A stretch of 6,669 nucleotides of DNA from Puniceicoccales bacterium. GTDB taxonomy: Bacteria; Verrucomicrobiota; Verrucomicrobiia; Opitutales; UBA953. This document shows, in pieces, positions 6,505 to 6,669 of the stretch; the first letter of the stretch is position 1, and each line of letters starts with the position of its first letter. Location: positions 1-6,669 of the forward strand of contig JAITPT010000003.1 of assembly GCA_031289285.1 (NCBI GenBank). The letters run 5' to 3'. A program made the translations under genes and the position numbers. The notes beneath the pieces were generated by a model. It was not told the DNA's origin. It searched no databases and saw only the letters and a list, made by a program, of their open reading frames with translations.

Positions 6505-6574
6505 TATAAGTCCTATAAGACCTATACGACCTATAGGTCCTATCCGTCCTATTCGTCCTATCCGTCCTATACCC
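6505..6574. repeat. 9-bp degenerate tandem repeat array (TATNNGNCC)
   Basis: Seven consecutive 9-base units read TATAAGTCC, TATAAGACC, TATACGACC, TATAGGTCC, TATCCGTCC, TATTCGTCC and TATCCGTCC, followed by a partial TATACCC. The TAT, G and CC positions are invariant across the seven full units, while positions 4, 5 and 7 vary. A perfect 12-bp palindrome, GACCTATAGGTC, occurs at 6528-6539 across a unit junction. The array begins 32 bases after the preceding stop codon and lies beside the low-complexity end of the sequence. It is not coding in an obvious way and does not form a terminator. Confidence 0.9.
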
Positions 6575-6579
6575 GCACT

Positions 6580-6669
6580 CCCCCCGGGCGGGGCCCCGGG
6601 GGGGGGGGGGGGCCCGGCCGCGGGGGGGGGCCGGGGGGGGGGGGGGGCGGGGGGGGGGGGGGGGGGGGG
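6580..6669. other. G/C-only low-complexity tail, probable sequencing or assembly artefact
   Basis: The last 90 bases contain no A or T and end in long G homopolymers. Poly-G is the typical no-signal call of two-colour sequencing, and such tails occur at unsupported contig ends. No gene or structure should be read from it. The real sequence beyond about 6580 is unknown. Confidence 0.85.

Overview
The window is a GC-rich bacterial chromosomal segment and appears to end at a contig end. The gene content is mostly housekeeping. Protein sequence style, GC bias, a hypothetical P-loop-like protein and the absence of Shine-Dalgarno motifs would suit a Verrucomicrobiota (Opitutales-like) genome, but no 16S or other marker gene is present, so this placement is a guess.

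Left part (1-2028, all on the minus strand). The first 155 bases hold the 5' end of a DinD-family (DNA-damage-inducible protein D) gene that runs off the window. Immediately upstream of it, and touching its start codon, is a three-copy array of AT-rich repeat units of about 120 bp (about 149-520). Each unit has a CGGTG-N4-CACCG hairpin or operator-like palindrome, and a degenerate fourth remnant lies at 554-590. A strong intrinsic terminator (613-653) closes the complete enolase gene (eno, 703-2028).

Middle (2029-4772). A 140-bp divergent intergenic region separates eno from plus-strand trmB (tRNA m7G46 methyltransferase, 2169-2918). It is followed by a full-length adenine deaminase (ade, 3027-4772), which converts adenine to hypoxanthine in purine salvage.

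Right part (4839-6669). A xylose-isomerase-like TIM-barrel sugar isomerase/epimerase (4839-5663) is followed after 2 bases by an uncharacterised protein (5666-6472). That protein has a degenerate Walker-A-like N-terminus and a CobW-like layout, and the pair is probably co-transcribed. Downstream is a 9-bp tandem repeat array, TATNNGNCC (6505-6574). After it come 90 bases of pure G/C ending in poly-G, which look like a sequencing or assembly artefact rather than genome sequence.

No system can be claimed as new. The most interesting non-genic signals are the repeat array fused to the dinD start, the 9-bp array at the contig break, and the degenerate P-loop protein coupled to the TIM-barrel enzyme.
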